From Limnoperna fortunei (lineage: Eukaryota; Mollusca; Bivalvia; Mytilida; Modiolidae): a DNA stretch of 64,000 nt. The position numbers and the translations under genes were made by a program. A model generated the notes under the pieces. The model had not been told where the DNA came from. It saw only the letters and a program-made list of their open reading frames with translations, and searched no databases. The stretch is taken from positions 64,037,522 through 64,101,521 of the forward strand of contig OX104117.1 of assembly GCA_944474755.1 (NCBI GenBank). The letters run 5' to 3'. Positions 24,967-38,600 of this stretch are shown one piece after another; position 1 is the first letter of the stretch, and every line of letters begins with the position of its first letter.

Positions 24967-26334
24967 GGTAAACAGTGTTTTTTAATGGCCAATTTCTGCA
25001 TGATAAATGAGACTTTCTTTTAAAAAACAAGAAATGTATTATGTAAACTGAATACACATGCATATTTCTTTTACAATGCTAAAACTTTGTTTCAGAGTTA
25101 TGTGTATTCACTTATATGCATGTTTAATATGTATATGTATTGGCCGTCCACAGCAACAGCAATATGTGCAAGAGGTCGAAAAATAAAAGCTGGGATGGAA
25201 GCTATAGTTTGCCTTCAAAGAATCAGGGCAGATCCTAATACCTCATAGCCCTATTCTTACACTTGGGCAGCACATGACTTAGAAGAATGTACATTTTTGG
25301 TTATACTGTTATGGGAGATAACCCTTACATGTTTTGAATAATAGTTCATGCACTTGCATTTCATTACACTATCCTAAACCAAGATTTATTTTAAGAGTAA
25401 ATTCAAAATACAAATTAGAAAAAAACACATTTCTGTTGGAAAACATAACGAACATGCAGTTTTTGATTTATTTAAACGAGAAAACTGGAAAACATAATTT
25501 TTGTTTATTCATATTACAGCAAGATAGATTTAGATCACCATCATCAACATACTACTTCTGTAGGGCGCACTCGATTCACTGCTACATAAGCCAATTGACC
25601 TGCAGAACGTTTAGGGAATCGAGTGAAAACGAAACCGTGTTCAGGACATGTTCTGTCTGTGCTCATTTTAGAGGTATTGCAGGCAGAACAGTGACGTAAT
25701 AAGAAGGCTTCCAACATATTGTAGGTGTATCGGAGGATCGATTGTCGCTAGTTTTTTAGGACTTGTGATGCTTTCATTCCCATAAATATGCTAGCGATTC
25801 TAAGAAAGATTAAAAGAGTTTTTTTAAGACCAAAGAAACCGATCATTAAATACATTATTTCCCATCTGGAACATAACCACGAGGTTAGCGATGTGTGCCG
25901 GAACATCCGGAATATGTCAAAAGACAAATACTAGTTCAATACTAGTAGTATTCGCACTGATCCGCACCGAGTCTATACTGTAGGGTGCACTCGAATCCAC
26001 AACTGGACTATAGGGTACACTTGACTCATAATCAGATGATGTGTCCCTAGACTTGAAAAGTACTTACATCAATACAATTTATGAACCCGAATTTAAAACA
26101 TCCTCGAACTTCCATTTGACAAATCATAACACACTGTTTAAAGACGGTAGACCATAAAATAACTGTAGATAGAACTCAAAAATGCAATTTTACATCTTTT
26201 CTAAATGTTTAAATTTATTATGTATATAATGTATCTTAATAAGACAAAATAAAATGTGATGTAATGTAGACATTAGTTGTTTTTTATTGGAGGGTATCAC
26301 AAACTTCAACAACATGTATATCTCTGCATTAACC

Positions 26335-26421
26335 CAATCTAATTAAAATTATATCTTCACTTGGCTCCCCCGTTTTTGCAAAGGGGGGGAGCCAAGTGAA
26401 GATATAATTTTAATTAGATTG
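26335..26421. mobile_element. Foldback MITE, copy B, with perfect 9-bp target duplication
   Basis: Perfect ~37-bp inverted arms start CAATCTAATTAAAATTATAT and reach CTTGGCTCCCCC, mirrored on the right, with a ~13-base loop. GCATTAACC occurs immediately before (26326-26334) and immediately after (26422-26430). Near-perfect arms and identical duplications indicate a young insertion. Nine-base duplications are typical of Mutator-like elements, which is a possible but untested source of transposase. Confidence 0.85.
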
Positions 26422-26430
26422 GCATTAACC

Positions 26431-28200
26431 ATCAGTGGTAGAGGAAAATGAAATATCCTTTGAATTTCACTAACCCTTGACAAGCTGGCTTCTATTGTAT
26501 ATTTCTGGGTTCCAGTCTAGTGCACTTTTGTTTGTACTGGGTACAGTAATAAGCTATGGTGAAAACATGTAGATTAGAAACTAGTAATTAGTTCAAATAC
26601 TGCCTGGGACCATGTTTGTGTTGGAACATTTACATGGTTGTTGATAAATAAAGGTTGTTGTTTTGTCATAGACTTCTCTTTAATCTAATGCAGCTTCCCA
26701 GTGCAATTAGAATGGCTGGCATGTAATCGTTCTCTGCAAAAGTCCTTAACATGTGTCATGGTTAAACTTTTGGTGGTCATTATGGATGGCTTCGTCTCAC
26801 AATACACAAACATATTTATTGTTGCCAATAATTTATTTTTCCGTAATTAAATTCATAATACGATCTGGTTAAAAACATACATTAAAGTTTTAAAATGTGA
26901 AAATAAGAATGAACCATTTTAAATATTAAATAGAAACAGACAAAGCTAACTCTTGAGATGAAACAAGTTATAAGAAATATACAGAAAATATAGTCCTACA
27001 ACAACAAAGAATTTTAAAGTCTTGTTGCTTAGCAACATTTCTGCATTTAATTCCAATATGGACAATAAGCCAAAACAACAATCTGACACAATGTACTAGT
27101 AATGAACAATGGAAAATTTATGTTGACTAAAAGTAAACAGACCTTATGGAACAGAAGGTTTGAAACTAAACACTGAACATAAGTTTCTGCCATTTTAAGG
27201 GCTGCAAATCAATTTCTTATTAAATTTTTTATTAAATGACCTTAAATTTTAGCATATAAAACATAAAAAGTCACATTTGGAGATGAAAGAATTTAGATTT
27301 GACAACAGAAGTTATAAGTTCATATTGGTAGGCAAATTAATCAGATATATGCTTCATGTAATCACCTGTAAAACAAAGCATGTTTAAACACCTGTAACAG
27401 GTAAATAAAACAAAGCATGTTGTCTGTATTTAATTATACAGAGTAAGATATTGCAGTAAAAGGATAAATACATGTAGTTATAATATAACAAGTTTAAATT
27501 GGCCACACTGCACACATGTGTCATATATATTCTAATGAGTTCAACAGACAAAACTGCCAATTTATCAACTTGCCATTCAAAGGTATTCGAAGTACAAATG
27601 TTTAATATCACATTTGTATTTATTTTTGACATTTCAATATTATTCTTTGTTATATACATCAAAGGAATCAATCAGATAATATTGTTCAAAATAAATTTTA
27701 AAATCAATGTTTGTTTGGTGTAGTAGAAGCTCACATGTATAAAATACTTTTTGTCACAATTTGTTCGACAGGCTTAAACTTGTTAATATGTTCATTTTTC
27801 ACAGTTTCAATCATTTTGAGCATTAATCTTATGTGTCTGTCAATACACCGTACTGTCTTATATTAACACTCTGACATTTAATGCCATCTCTGTTAAGAAA
27901 CAAAAATATCCCATCTTCAATCACAAATTCCAAATATCATACATGTACCTATGTAAAAAAATACAAGCTAAAGATTGTGCATGAATTGACAAATAAAAAA
28001 ATAATAAACAGGAATAATGTTATATTGTATTGTACAATGAGCATGTCCACATAATACAGATGTATACATAGTATAATTATATAGATAATTATATAGTTGT
28101 AGTTTCATATTACTTTTATTATAATTATATAATTAATTGATATATTTAAATGTTTATGAACAACTTTGACTGACATTTGAACTTTTCAGATGACACTTGG
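26431..28200. other. AT-rich stretch without a recognised gene
   Basis: Frames up to 95 codons exist on both strands but show no motif, splice pattern or compositional shift. I see nothing further. Confidence 0.4.
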
Positions 28201-28204
28201 AATG

Positions 28205-28605
28205 TTATAGCGAGCATTGCAGATGTGGGCTATACAGTTACATGCATGTGTGTAACAAAAATTCACCTCATCCATATGAACAAATCCATTTCAGATGGTA
28301 GCTGAGCTATCCGAAGAAAATATTGTAGACGAACGAAAAAAATATATAATATAAAAGTAGACAAAAATAATTTTGACATCAATAAAATTAAAGTGTTTAT
28401 TTTTTAAATTACTACAAAAATGCCAGACAAACTGTTTTCAATCTGAAACGCTGTATTTGAAATTGAGTTTTGTGATGTCACCAACACATTAGATAAGACG
28501 TCACGTCATCAATGGAATGTAGAGGCACTGTTAGGGGGCTCGGAAGTAAAGACATCAACAATGTTGCATTTAGGCGGCGCCTACATTCATATTAATTTAT
28601 AATCT
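28205..28605. repeat. Dispersed ~400-bp repeat, copy 1 (partner at 50088-50500)
   Basis: The two copies are collinear over their length in the same orientation. Shared blocks include CATGCATGTGTGTAA, ATGGTAGCTGAGCT, GAAGAAAATATTG, ATCAATAAAATTAAAGTGTT and GATGTCACCAACACAT (GACGTCACC... in copy 2). The right side shows GCGAGCAT-like complementarity to the left end. Class unknown; it may be a non-autonomous DNA element. Confidence 0.7.
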
Positions 28606-29885
28606 TGTAATGCTTGTACCACTGACTGCTGATGGTATTGAGGACATTTAAGGTATTAACCCAATAAGGATCATGAAACAATGCAAGGACATAACTTAAA
28701 AAATATCTTTATATACATTTCATTTGACCTAAGATATATGTTCATCTTGAACTTCTAAATCCCATAGAGAAATTTACCCCCACCCCCACTTCCCCCCAAC
28801 AACAAAAAATGACATGTATAAAATCATCTTGAAACAATATTTAATTGGTAGTACATCAAAATGAATGTGGTTATGCAGATATAAACAGGTATCAGAGAAA
28901 TTAACAATTAATATATAAAGTACAAGTAATAGTTGTGCTTAGTGTGCAAAAATTGTGTATACCAACCAGGAGATATTGCAAGAAACACATCTGTAATGGT
29001 AAGACAAACTGAGCTATTAAATGGACAAATAGAACAAACATTACTTCATCTTCCCAATGAACATAAAACAAGCAAACAACCAACTAACCAATCAAAATCA
29101 ATCAATCAATCTAACAATGTCTTAAGCTCTAAGATCTGATGTGTAGATAAATGCATTTTATACAGGACAAATGGGATTTCATAATTAATTCCTTCAGTAA
29201 CTAAGAATAAAATTTAGAAAACAAGCTAGATGTACTATGCCTCAAAAATCAATCAAATGGCTATTTTGCTACAAAAATCCTTTTGCTCCTATGCCATGCC
29301 ACAAACAATATAATAATCTATAATGATACAATACATCAAACCCATACATATCTCTGCAAGTAATTTATAGACAATCATTGCATGTTATTACAACCAAAGC
29401 ATAACTGTTAATGGACAATGTCACAACCACATGATAACGATATCATAATGCACTTCTGTAATATGAAAATCACATTATTTTAACATGTACAAAAAAAATA
29501 TATTATTTAAACAAAATCATAACGAGAATAAATGGAATGATTTTACTTTCATCGTATAAAGTTGCCACAGGTAATATATATGTAATGTCCTGAGATGGTT
29601 GGTCTTTGGTGAAAATATGCAAAAAATTATAATAAACTCCATATCTCTATTTCTTTGAGCTATTAATAGAGCAGATTAAAACACCAATGTCAGAAAGAAA
29701 ACTTTATGTTGATTAGGTGGTCACCATGTTCAACTTTCAAACAATAGAACATGGGTGAAAATTTTGCAAATGTAATTAGCTACATAAAAATTTTCACTCA
29801 TGTACTCTTTTAATTATATAAAAAATTTAGCTTTCTAAATTTTTCTACTTTATACGTGCATGTAAACAAAAATTTGAATGATATT

Positions 29886-30035
29886 TCTTTAAGAAATACT
29901 TTAAATATCTGAACAGGTTATACAATATTATATGGTTTGGGTCTGTTTACACCTAATAAACTGCTAAGTTATGAATGGTGTAAACAGACCCAAACAATAT
30001 TATATCGTATAACCTGTTCAGAAATTTGAAATATT
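29886..30035. repeat. Hairpin with ~50-bp arms
   Basis: The left arm has TCTGAACAGGTTATAC and GGTTTGGGTCTGTTTACACC. The right arm carries the complements GGTGTAAACAGACCCAAAC and GTATAACCTGTTCAGA. The loop is ~27 bases. A foldback element is the simplest reading. Confidence 0.7.
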
Positions 30036-30340
30036 CCTTATAATTTAATAAATCTTTACAATTTTAACGCTAAAACAGAAATGACGTCATAGAACTATTT
30101 GAATTTTATCAACATAAAAATAGTTTGCGTGACCAACACAAGTAATATGGTATAATATGCATTCTACATTTGAATTGGTCAATCAGTTTTCAGCTTACAA
30201 AGCAAGTTAAATTATTAAAAGTTAACAAAAAAAAATAGAATAAATGGAAAGGTTAATGTTTAGAACAAATAACATTATACATGTCAAAAATTAACAGTTG
30301 CTTCAGCTTGATATTTTTTATGAAATATTATGATAATTTT

Positions 30341-30575
30341 TACATGATTTCTGTATTGGCATAGTTATTTGTTCAAGGCTTGTTGTATTGGCCTGAGGTG
30401 TGGAATGACAAATAACTAGGTCAATACAGAAATCATCAAGAAATAATATTTTTATCACATGGCCACATTAAACAGGTCAATACAGGTAAGAATTGTCTGA
30501 ATCAAGTCAATACAGGTAAAATTAGGTCATACCAATATTAGACTAGTTGATTCTGTATTGGACTAGTTATGCAAA
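30341..30575. repeat. Hairpin and repeats of a CTGTATTGG...AGTTATT motif
   Basis: ATGATTTCTGTATTGGCATA with GTTATTTGT (30341-30371) pairs with ACAAATAACTAGGTCAATAC (30409 onward). Further copies of CAATACAGGTAA follow in direct order at 30478 and 30510, and an inverted GATTCTGTATTGGACTAGTT lies near 30550. The cluster looks like a foldback element with internal duplications. Confidence 0.6.
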
Positions 30576-30804
30576 ATATATATCGCATGAACAGTTTTTC
30601 TGTTAAATAAGTGAATATTATAGTAGTTAATTAATAAAATTAATTAAAACTAGAGTAAAAACACCTGTGAGCAATGCTCACCATTGATACCCCCCGCTTC
30701 ACAATTACTTTGAAAATTCAGGTGTTCTTAATTATGAAATTGAAACTTTATCTAGTTAAACGTGAAGGCGAAATTGCAGATAATACATGTAACCCTCCCC
30801 AATC

Positions 30805-32010
30805 CCCCATAGAATGGCATCCCCTATGTCAATGACAAAGTCCATGTTTTTCTATGGAAAACCTCCAATAATATTCTGATAAAAATGTTTAATATCCAAT
30901 GCACAATGGCAATATGTGACCAAGATTCTGTATAAGTTTCAACAAATTCCATTCAGTGGTGTAGGAGGAATTGTAAATAAAAGATGGGTATCCCATTATG
31001 TCCATTACAAACTCCATGTTTTTCTATGGGAAACCCCAAATATCATTCCAATCAAAATGTTAAATATCTCCTGCACAATGGCACTATGTGACATGGATTC
31101 TGTGTAAGTTTCAACAAATTCCATTCAGTGGTGTAGGAATGAGTTGCACATAAGAGATGGGTATCCCTTATGTCCATGACAAAGTCCATGTTTTTAACCC
31201 CAAATATCATTCCAATCGAAATGTTATATATCTAGTGCACAGTGGCAATATGTGACAACATTCTGTGTAAGTTTCATCAAATTCCATTTAGTGGTGTAGA
31301 AGGAGTCGCACATAAGAAATGGGTATCCCCTTTTGTCAATGACAGTCCATGTTGTTCTATGGGAAACCCCAAATATCATTCCGATCAAAATAATAAATAT
31401 CTCCTGCACAATGGCACTATGTGACAAGGATTCTGTGTAAGTTTCAACAAATTCCATTCAGTGGTGTAGGAGGAGTTGCACATAAGAGATGAGGACCCCT
31501 TAGGTCAATGACAATGTCCATGTTTTTCTATGGGAAACCCCAAATATCGATCCGATCAAAATGTTTAATATCTCCTGCACAATGGCACTATGTGACAAGG
31601 ATGCTGTGTAAGTTTCTTTAAATTCCATTCAGTGGTGTAGGAGGAGTTGCACATAAGAGATGAGGCCCCCCTTAGGTCAATGACAATGTCCATGTTTTTC
31701 TATGGGAAACCCCAAATATCGATCTGATCAAAATGTTTAATATCTCCTGCACAATGGCACTATGTGACAAGCATTCTGTGTAAGTTTCATTAAATTCCAT
31801 TCAGTGGTGTAGGAGGAGTTGCACATAAGAGATAGGGACCCCCTTAGGTCAATGACAAAGTCCATGTTTTTCTATGGGAAACCCCAAATATCATTCCGAT
31901 CAAAATGTTAAATATCTCCTGCACAATGGCACTATGAGACAAAGATTCTGTGTAAGTTTCATCAAATTCCTTTCAGTGGTGTAGGAGGAGTTGCAAATAA
32001 TAGAAAGTGT
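30805..32010. repeat. Tandem array, ~156-bp unit, about 7.5 copies
   Basis: The unit includes TCCATGTTTTTCTATGGGAA, CCCCAAATATCATTCCGATC, CTCCTGCACAATGGCACTAT and AATTCCATTCAGTGGTGTAG. Copies differ by a few percent to ~15%, the outer ones more. It leads directly into (CGGA)n. Small frames on both strands are repeat by-products. It lies ~520 bp beyond the stop codon of the metallophosphoesterase gene. Confidence 0.85.
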
Positions 32011-32052
32011 AACGGACGGACGGACGGACGGACGGACGGAAGGACGGACGGA
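32011..32052. repeat. (CGGA)n microsatellite terminating the array
   Basis: Runs of CGGACGGACGGA with one GGAA interruption. The same kind of GGAC tract closes the array at 39440-40100 and, inverted, opens the one at 58690-59260. Confidence 0.9.
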
Positions 32053-32530
32053 CACCATGAACACTATATATAAATATAAAAAGGTATAAAAATTATATCA
32101 GAATTCCTGTATTATTACTTGCAGTCCACAAGTACAGATTTAAACCAAAATATCTGTTACAATGCAAGAACATAGTTATTTTCAACTTTCAGAATACAAA
32201 GCACTTACAGTGAAAATGTTTTTTCTGAACTGAACTGAACTGAATATATATATTGTATTACAAAAATATATGTTCATATCACAACTATTGTTTCGTTATT
32301 GTAATCTCACCACTGAGAAATAAACATCATTTTAATCTTATCACTGATACATAAACATTTTTTTAAACTGACAAAAATACAACATTTAAATTCGGGCAAT
32401 TTTATATAAAATGTATCAAAATTATCATTTGTTCACAGTTTAATAGTGTTTTACAGAATATTATTTTTCTCCTCTAAACTAATGAAGGCAACATTCTCAA
32501 ATATTATGCATTTAATACAATCTTGTATCA

Positions 32531-32655
32531 TCATTTACAGCATCTGGAGTAGAGAAAGACTAGGAGACATAACACAAATGATATTAAATATCCATACAAC
32601 ATTTTATATCTCTCTGGTGACCACAGCACTGTGTACATTAATTCACCATTCTTTT
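32531..32655 (-). CDS. Metallophosphoesterase terminal coding exon
   Basis: Acceptor CCTTTTTTTCAG. Two bases complete the Lys codon, followed by NGELMYTVLWSPERY, a hydrophobic segment and SRCCK before TGA. TVLW-P-RY is a typical pre-membrane motif of this family. A second AG 18 bases upstream is a less likely acceptor. Confidence 0.8.
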
Positions 32656-35600
32656 CTGAAAAAAAGGCACTGAATTAGAAAAATCAAATGTGGTATGCTG
32701 TCAGTTTATTTAACAAATGGATTGTATTAAGGTTTGGAACATATAAACTGATGCAAATTACTGACTTAAAAAAAAAGCAGCCTGCAGTGAGACACAGAAT
32801 ATAACACCTGTACAAGTAAGAAAATCTTAGACACCCAGGTAAGATTTGACGAAGACTCTTACCATATGGTGTCTAATATTTTCTTTATCTTCCATCAGTG
32901 TTTGTTCATTTTTCTTACACTCAACACATTGAATATTCATGAAATGACACCATGTATTGTGCTGAGAACCAATTTATGTGTAAGTCCACAAAAAAATAGT
33001 TCTAAGAATGATGAGAAATCTAATAGAATTTAAAATTTGAAGATTATTTAAAAAACAAATATTTTAAAATGCAGAGAATAAACAAGAAATAAAATATGAA
33101 ACAAGCAATTTTACACTATTAATCAGAAATGGAATCAAATAATTTAATGAAAACTCAGGGTAAATATTGGGTATCTTGTCTTTTATCTGTGTAAGACTGT
33201 AGAAAAAAGCTGGATAACTTGTCCAAGGTTAGAACTTTAGTAAAGTAATAGGATATTTAATTGTGTTGCTATTATCTCCTATAACTATTTTGCTGAACAC
33301 TGAAATTTATAGCTTATCTGTATACAGAAAATCCATAAATATCTATCATAATGAATCAACTGTATTTTATAGAAGATGACTCTAAATCAACGTAAATATG
33401 CATGATATATGCCAACAATACATGCACTGTGAGACTGTCAAGAAATATTTTAAAAATAATCTCCTCTTTGGAAAATAATTGTCACATCATGATCTGCTTC
33501 TTGTTTCATACATAGCTCCGCAGTTATTTTAAAGTTTCAGTCTGTTATAATTTTCATAAGAAAGTAATACATTACTGATTTTTATTGGTGTTCATATTCC
33601 TCATCAGAACAGAAAGAATTTCCCTTTCTTATCTAGTGTTTAGTTTTTCCCTCTTTTGTAACATATAGAGTAGAAAGCATATCATGCTCCTCAATACAGT
33701 CTGTGTGTTTGAGAAACTAATAGTACATATTGTTTAAGTGCAATTTTGCATACAGAAAATAATGTACCACTTAGCTACACAGTCACACAATGTTCTGTGC
33801 CCTCATGTTTGTCTTTTACGTTTTATTTGTTTTTCATAATTTTTTGGTGATTAGTTGTTTCATCTTCCACTAATTAATTAAATTAAGAGGATTGCATTTG
33901 CCTCCTCTTAATATATAACTAACATAAGATTCTTATATAACTCATTAAATGTACTTACTTATAACAGCCACGCCATAGCCTATATTAGACACCCCCATCC
34001 TATAACTACATGTAGGAACCATGATTTCTGTGATAGAAAATCGTTTCTCCAACAGATTTGTTACCAACCATCCTTGCACATCTTCTAAATTCCTCTCTTT
34101 TACACTCCATGAGAAATCATCGTCCTTCATACAATCATTACATAAGAACACGGAGGCCTTGGAATAAAATTAAAATATATTAACAGTTGCCTCCCCTCAA
34201 TACAGTATTTATCTATGAAATAATTTCTCCAATAACTATAAACAATCAAATAAGCTAAAAATTCACAGGTGTCCCATATAGAACCTCAAAGTATAGTATA
34301 ACTACAGGCACATGTAGCTAATATTTAAAATAAAAATTGATCTTAAAAATAGAAGAAACATAAATCTATAATGGAGATTACTGTTATGTAGTAAACAAAG
34401 TTGTCAAAAATAGTATGACACAAAAATTTATAGTATGATTACTATGAACAGTTTAATATTGGTAACTAGTAGTTGTGTAAAATTAATAACTTTACTTTAA
34501 AAACCAAAAAATTCATAATTCAGTACATGAACTATAATTTTAGCTAGTTTTGGTTATTTGTTTGTTTGAATGGTGTTTAACACTACTTTAAGCAATTTTT
34601 CAGCTATACCATGGCATCCAGTTTTTTTTTGGGGAGGAAGCCGGAGTACCAGTAGAAAATCCCTGACCTGCGGTAGAAAACAGGCAATCCTTGTCAATTA
34701 AGATTGGAGTCAAGTACACCCTGCCTTTTGCTATTTGTGTGAATGAGAGATAATACATAACTAATTACTAATTTTTATATTTTTATTTTCTCTGTAAATG
34801 GAAATAATACAGTTTTAATTAAAGGTATTCATGATAATAAGTATTTATACTTCAGGTTGAAGAGATTTGTACATTATTTACTTAAGCACTTGTATTGTTG
34901 TAAACCTTCACACCTACATGTAACGTATGTTTCCAATGTGTGTCATGCCTTTTAGAGAGTTTTTTAAAACAGGCTAACTACATATATGTCTCGTTCACTT
35001 CTAGCTTCTGTGTATTTCTATTTCAGTTTTTCTTATTTTCAGATTTAAAACAAATATTATATTTTGGGTTCATACTCATAACTGATTATGAGCATTGTAT
35101 GAAGTTGTTTATAGAATCTCATATAGGTAGATTAAAACATTTAAACCAATATTTAATATAGTGTTTTATGAGACCAACATAATTTTAGTACTGCTTGACC
35201 ATGTAAATCCTTTCTTAGTATACCAACTTGATATTATTATATTTAAACATATTTTATTGGTATTACAGGGCTTTTTAATGTTTACCTATAATGTGGAATC
35301 TATAATTCATAATAAATGTAGAACTCAAAGAAAATGATATTACCTTTATTGAAAGGCCTTAACCAGTACTACAATTTGTAATTCTACAGTCCCAAATGAA
35401 GTCTTACTGACATCACATTCGCACAGCCAATGAAACAAATATATAGAATCACTATAAAATATTGGATTAGTGACTGCAACCTTTCAAATACGAAACAGTT
35501 ATCAGACTCCATGCATTTGTAAGGTTTTTTTTAGAGGCATTTGGTCAGGCAACTACAAAACTTTGCCTAACCACAGCAAAATGCCTGTCATATCCTAGTT

Positions 35601-38600
35601 ATGTCATTCTAAAGAAATGACTAAAGGTTTAAATGGCTTATGATAATGTCTTGTGATAACATTCAAACAATAGAAGAGAGTTTATGCATCAAATCTTATT
35701 CAACATTACAATGATTTTGCATTTGAATTAAAATCTGGTCCCTTCAAGTCAATGCGGGCAGGGTGTACTGGACTCCAATCTTAATTGACAGGTATTGCCA
35801 GTTTTTCTTCTGGCTGCATGTTGGGGGTTTTCTCTGGGTGCTCGAGCTTCCTCCACAATAAAACTGGACGCCATGATATAGCTGAAAAATTGTTGAAAGT
35901 GGTGCGTAAAAAAAAAACCCCATCAAATTAAAAATTCTATTTTCCTTCTCAAAGTTTCTGCACACAGCTTTTTTACTTTTCCTAGGAAGTGTTCACAACT
36001 AACAGTTATAACTAGAAGTTTTCGTGTGTCCACAACCTTCAAACCGCTTTGTTAATTTTTCTTACAGCCTCACCTTATGCCAATGTCCTGAGAAAATTAA
36101 GTGTGGACGGACTTGTTGTAGAATCTACAAATAAAAAAGACAAGATTCTGGATTATTGTTTCAAATTTAACAATTTTTATTTACTTTTATTTTGAAATGT
36201 ATAATACTTATGTACTGTAAAACACACAAGACAGATTTGGCTAAAAAACACTTTAATTAATTGCTGATGTTTTTATCTATGTTTATTCATGAGTAAAATT
36301 TAATAAAATAACTAAATTTTAAACAAATATTCAGAATTATCTAACTTTTGAAATATTATATCAGGCCAAAATTCAAATTTTTCTTCAAGTACACGTATTA
36401 AAAAACTTCATCAAATGGTGTTTTGTTAAAGTGATTATTAGTAAAAAAGCATGTGAATGAGTGGAACATGCAAGTGGTATTGTTAAAGATGCAAAACTAA
36501 TATATAAGATGGATTTTTTACAGAACAATATTTAGAAAACATAGTTGATCATTTGTTACATGCAAAATGACACCAAGATACCAAACTACATGCAAGTGAA
36601 TATGAGAAAGAAAGAAAATACAGTGCTGCATTTGCCCCAACGTATAACAAAACTTAAATAAAGCAGCAAAAATAAATAATATGGCATTCATGATTCTACC
36701 CTTTTTTGGTGGAAAATCTAAATAAATAAGGGGCCGGGGGGGGGGGGGAGGGGGGGAATTTTAATACCTTTGGGAATTAATTAGGACGTCACGTTTCCAT
36801 TAGACATCATACATGTTTATCTTTTTTTTTTTAAATAAGATGTCTACGTCAGATCTGATGATGTCTGGCTATTTAAACATTTGACATTTGAGAGAGAGAT
36901 TTTGATGCCTTTGGGAATTAATTAGGATGACAAGATTAATAATTAGACATTATACATGTTTATCTTTTTTTTTAAAATAAGATGTCTACGTCAGATCTGA
37001 TGTTGCCTGGCTATTTAAACATTTGACATGAACTTTTTTTAGTCAATGTTATGAACTTATCACAACTAAAAGACCAAACTGCAAAGAAACCATCATAAGC
37101 TCTAAAATTAAAATAAGTGAGGTGGAACCGTGATAGGGTGAAACAAACCGAGAAATGAAATATTACACCTACAGGATTAACTCTCATTTTGTCTTTCACT
37201 AAAACAGAAAAATGGCTGACCAAAACATGGACAGGCGAGGCTTTTCTTGGTTCTATTACCCATACCATATCTTCTGGATTCTGCAAGAACATTAGTCATT
37301 CATGTAATTAAAATGTTGTGTTGTTATCAAGTGACAGGCTGGACTGCACAGCCAGTGAAGTTAATTCAACCTGATGAATTAGCAGTGTCTATCATAACTG
37401 GATAGTTCCAATTTCAGTATATTTCATTAAAAACAATCCTGTTACAAGTATGTCAAGGGCTAACTACTGTATTATACACAGCCTAATTGTGTTCATGTGA
37501 ATTTCAAATGAATCACCAATTTGTATTTTTCATTTGAATTAAAAGTGCAATTTATATTATTTTTCAGATAAATTCAACATATATTTTATGTATGAAATTT
37601 GCAAAAACAAATTTGGCTGTGTATATCTGCTAAAACAAGAATAATCTACATGTATTTCAAATATTCCATAATTTAACATTCATGCATATTTAAATATTAA
37701 ATAGTATTTTGCAATACTTGACAATGTTTTTTTACAAGATCTGGACACATTCTCAACACATAAACAACACAAGTGACATTTCAATAGTTTCTGACTTACA
37801 AATAAAGTATTGTGAAAACCTTTTGTTTCCAAAAAACATCAAAATACATGTACATGTAGATATATTCATTCTTGCTGCTTTATGATTCCAGATTAGCTAT
37901 GAATACATAACGAAGAACAGTAAGAAGATTGCCATGGTTACCATCCAGCTTATACATAAAAAAGACAAAGTAACCACTTTTTACAGTTTAAAAATGCTTG
38001 GTAGTATTTACAAAAAACTTTTTATTCAAAGAATTGTTTAATTTTCAATGAAAGATATTCAGCTTATTACCTTCAAACTTTTTAAATCTAGCTTCTTAAA
38101 TAAGACATAGAAGTAGTCATATTCATGTACTTCAATTCAGTTCTGTTTACATTAACATATTTATGTTTTTAAGACACTACACTATTACTGATGAATGTAT
38201 TGGTTTGAAGAAACTGTTTTTGTTTTCAAATAAATTATTGTTTAATAATACTGCAGAGAAAATTCAATTTAAAAAGAAAAAAAACCCTTTTTATGTTAAA
38301 CATAATAAGAGTCATCAACTGCATTGTCAAACTATGAAAAGAGGTTACTCTTGTGTGATTATTAATGTTGTATCGTGTGATGTATACCAAGATACATACA
38401 GAAATTACGAACGGTTTATCTCTCGGTAAGATAGTACCATGATTAACGACTATGTGAACGCCTACACCTATCTCCCTGCCTAATGACTCAGCAATAATTC
38501 TTTTGTCAAGAAATTTTGGTTCTGGAAACTGCATATCAAGCTGCAACAAACAGCACAATATTTATATAATGCTACGTCAAAATTTGACTGAATAAGAAAA

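Noticed and set aside
25334..25699. 121-codon plus-strand ORF with a Cys-rich end
   Set aside because: No recognised motif. The TGTAGGGCGCACTCGA segment recurs at 25978, so it is partly repeat. A possible acceptor alone is not enough.
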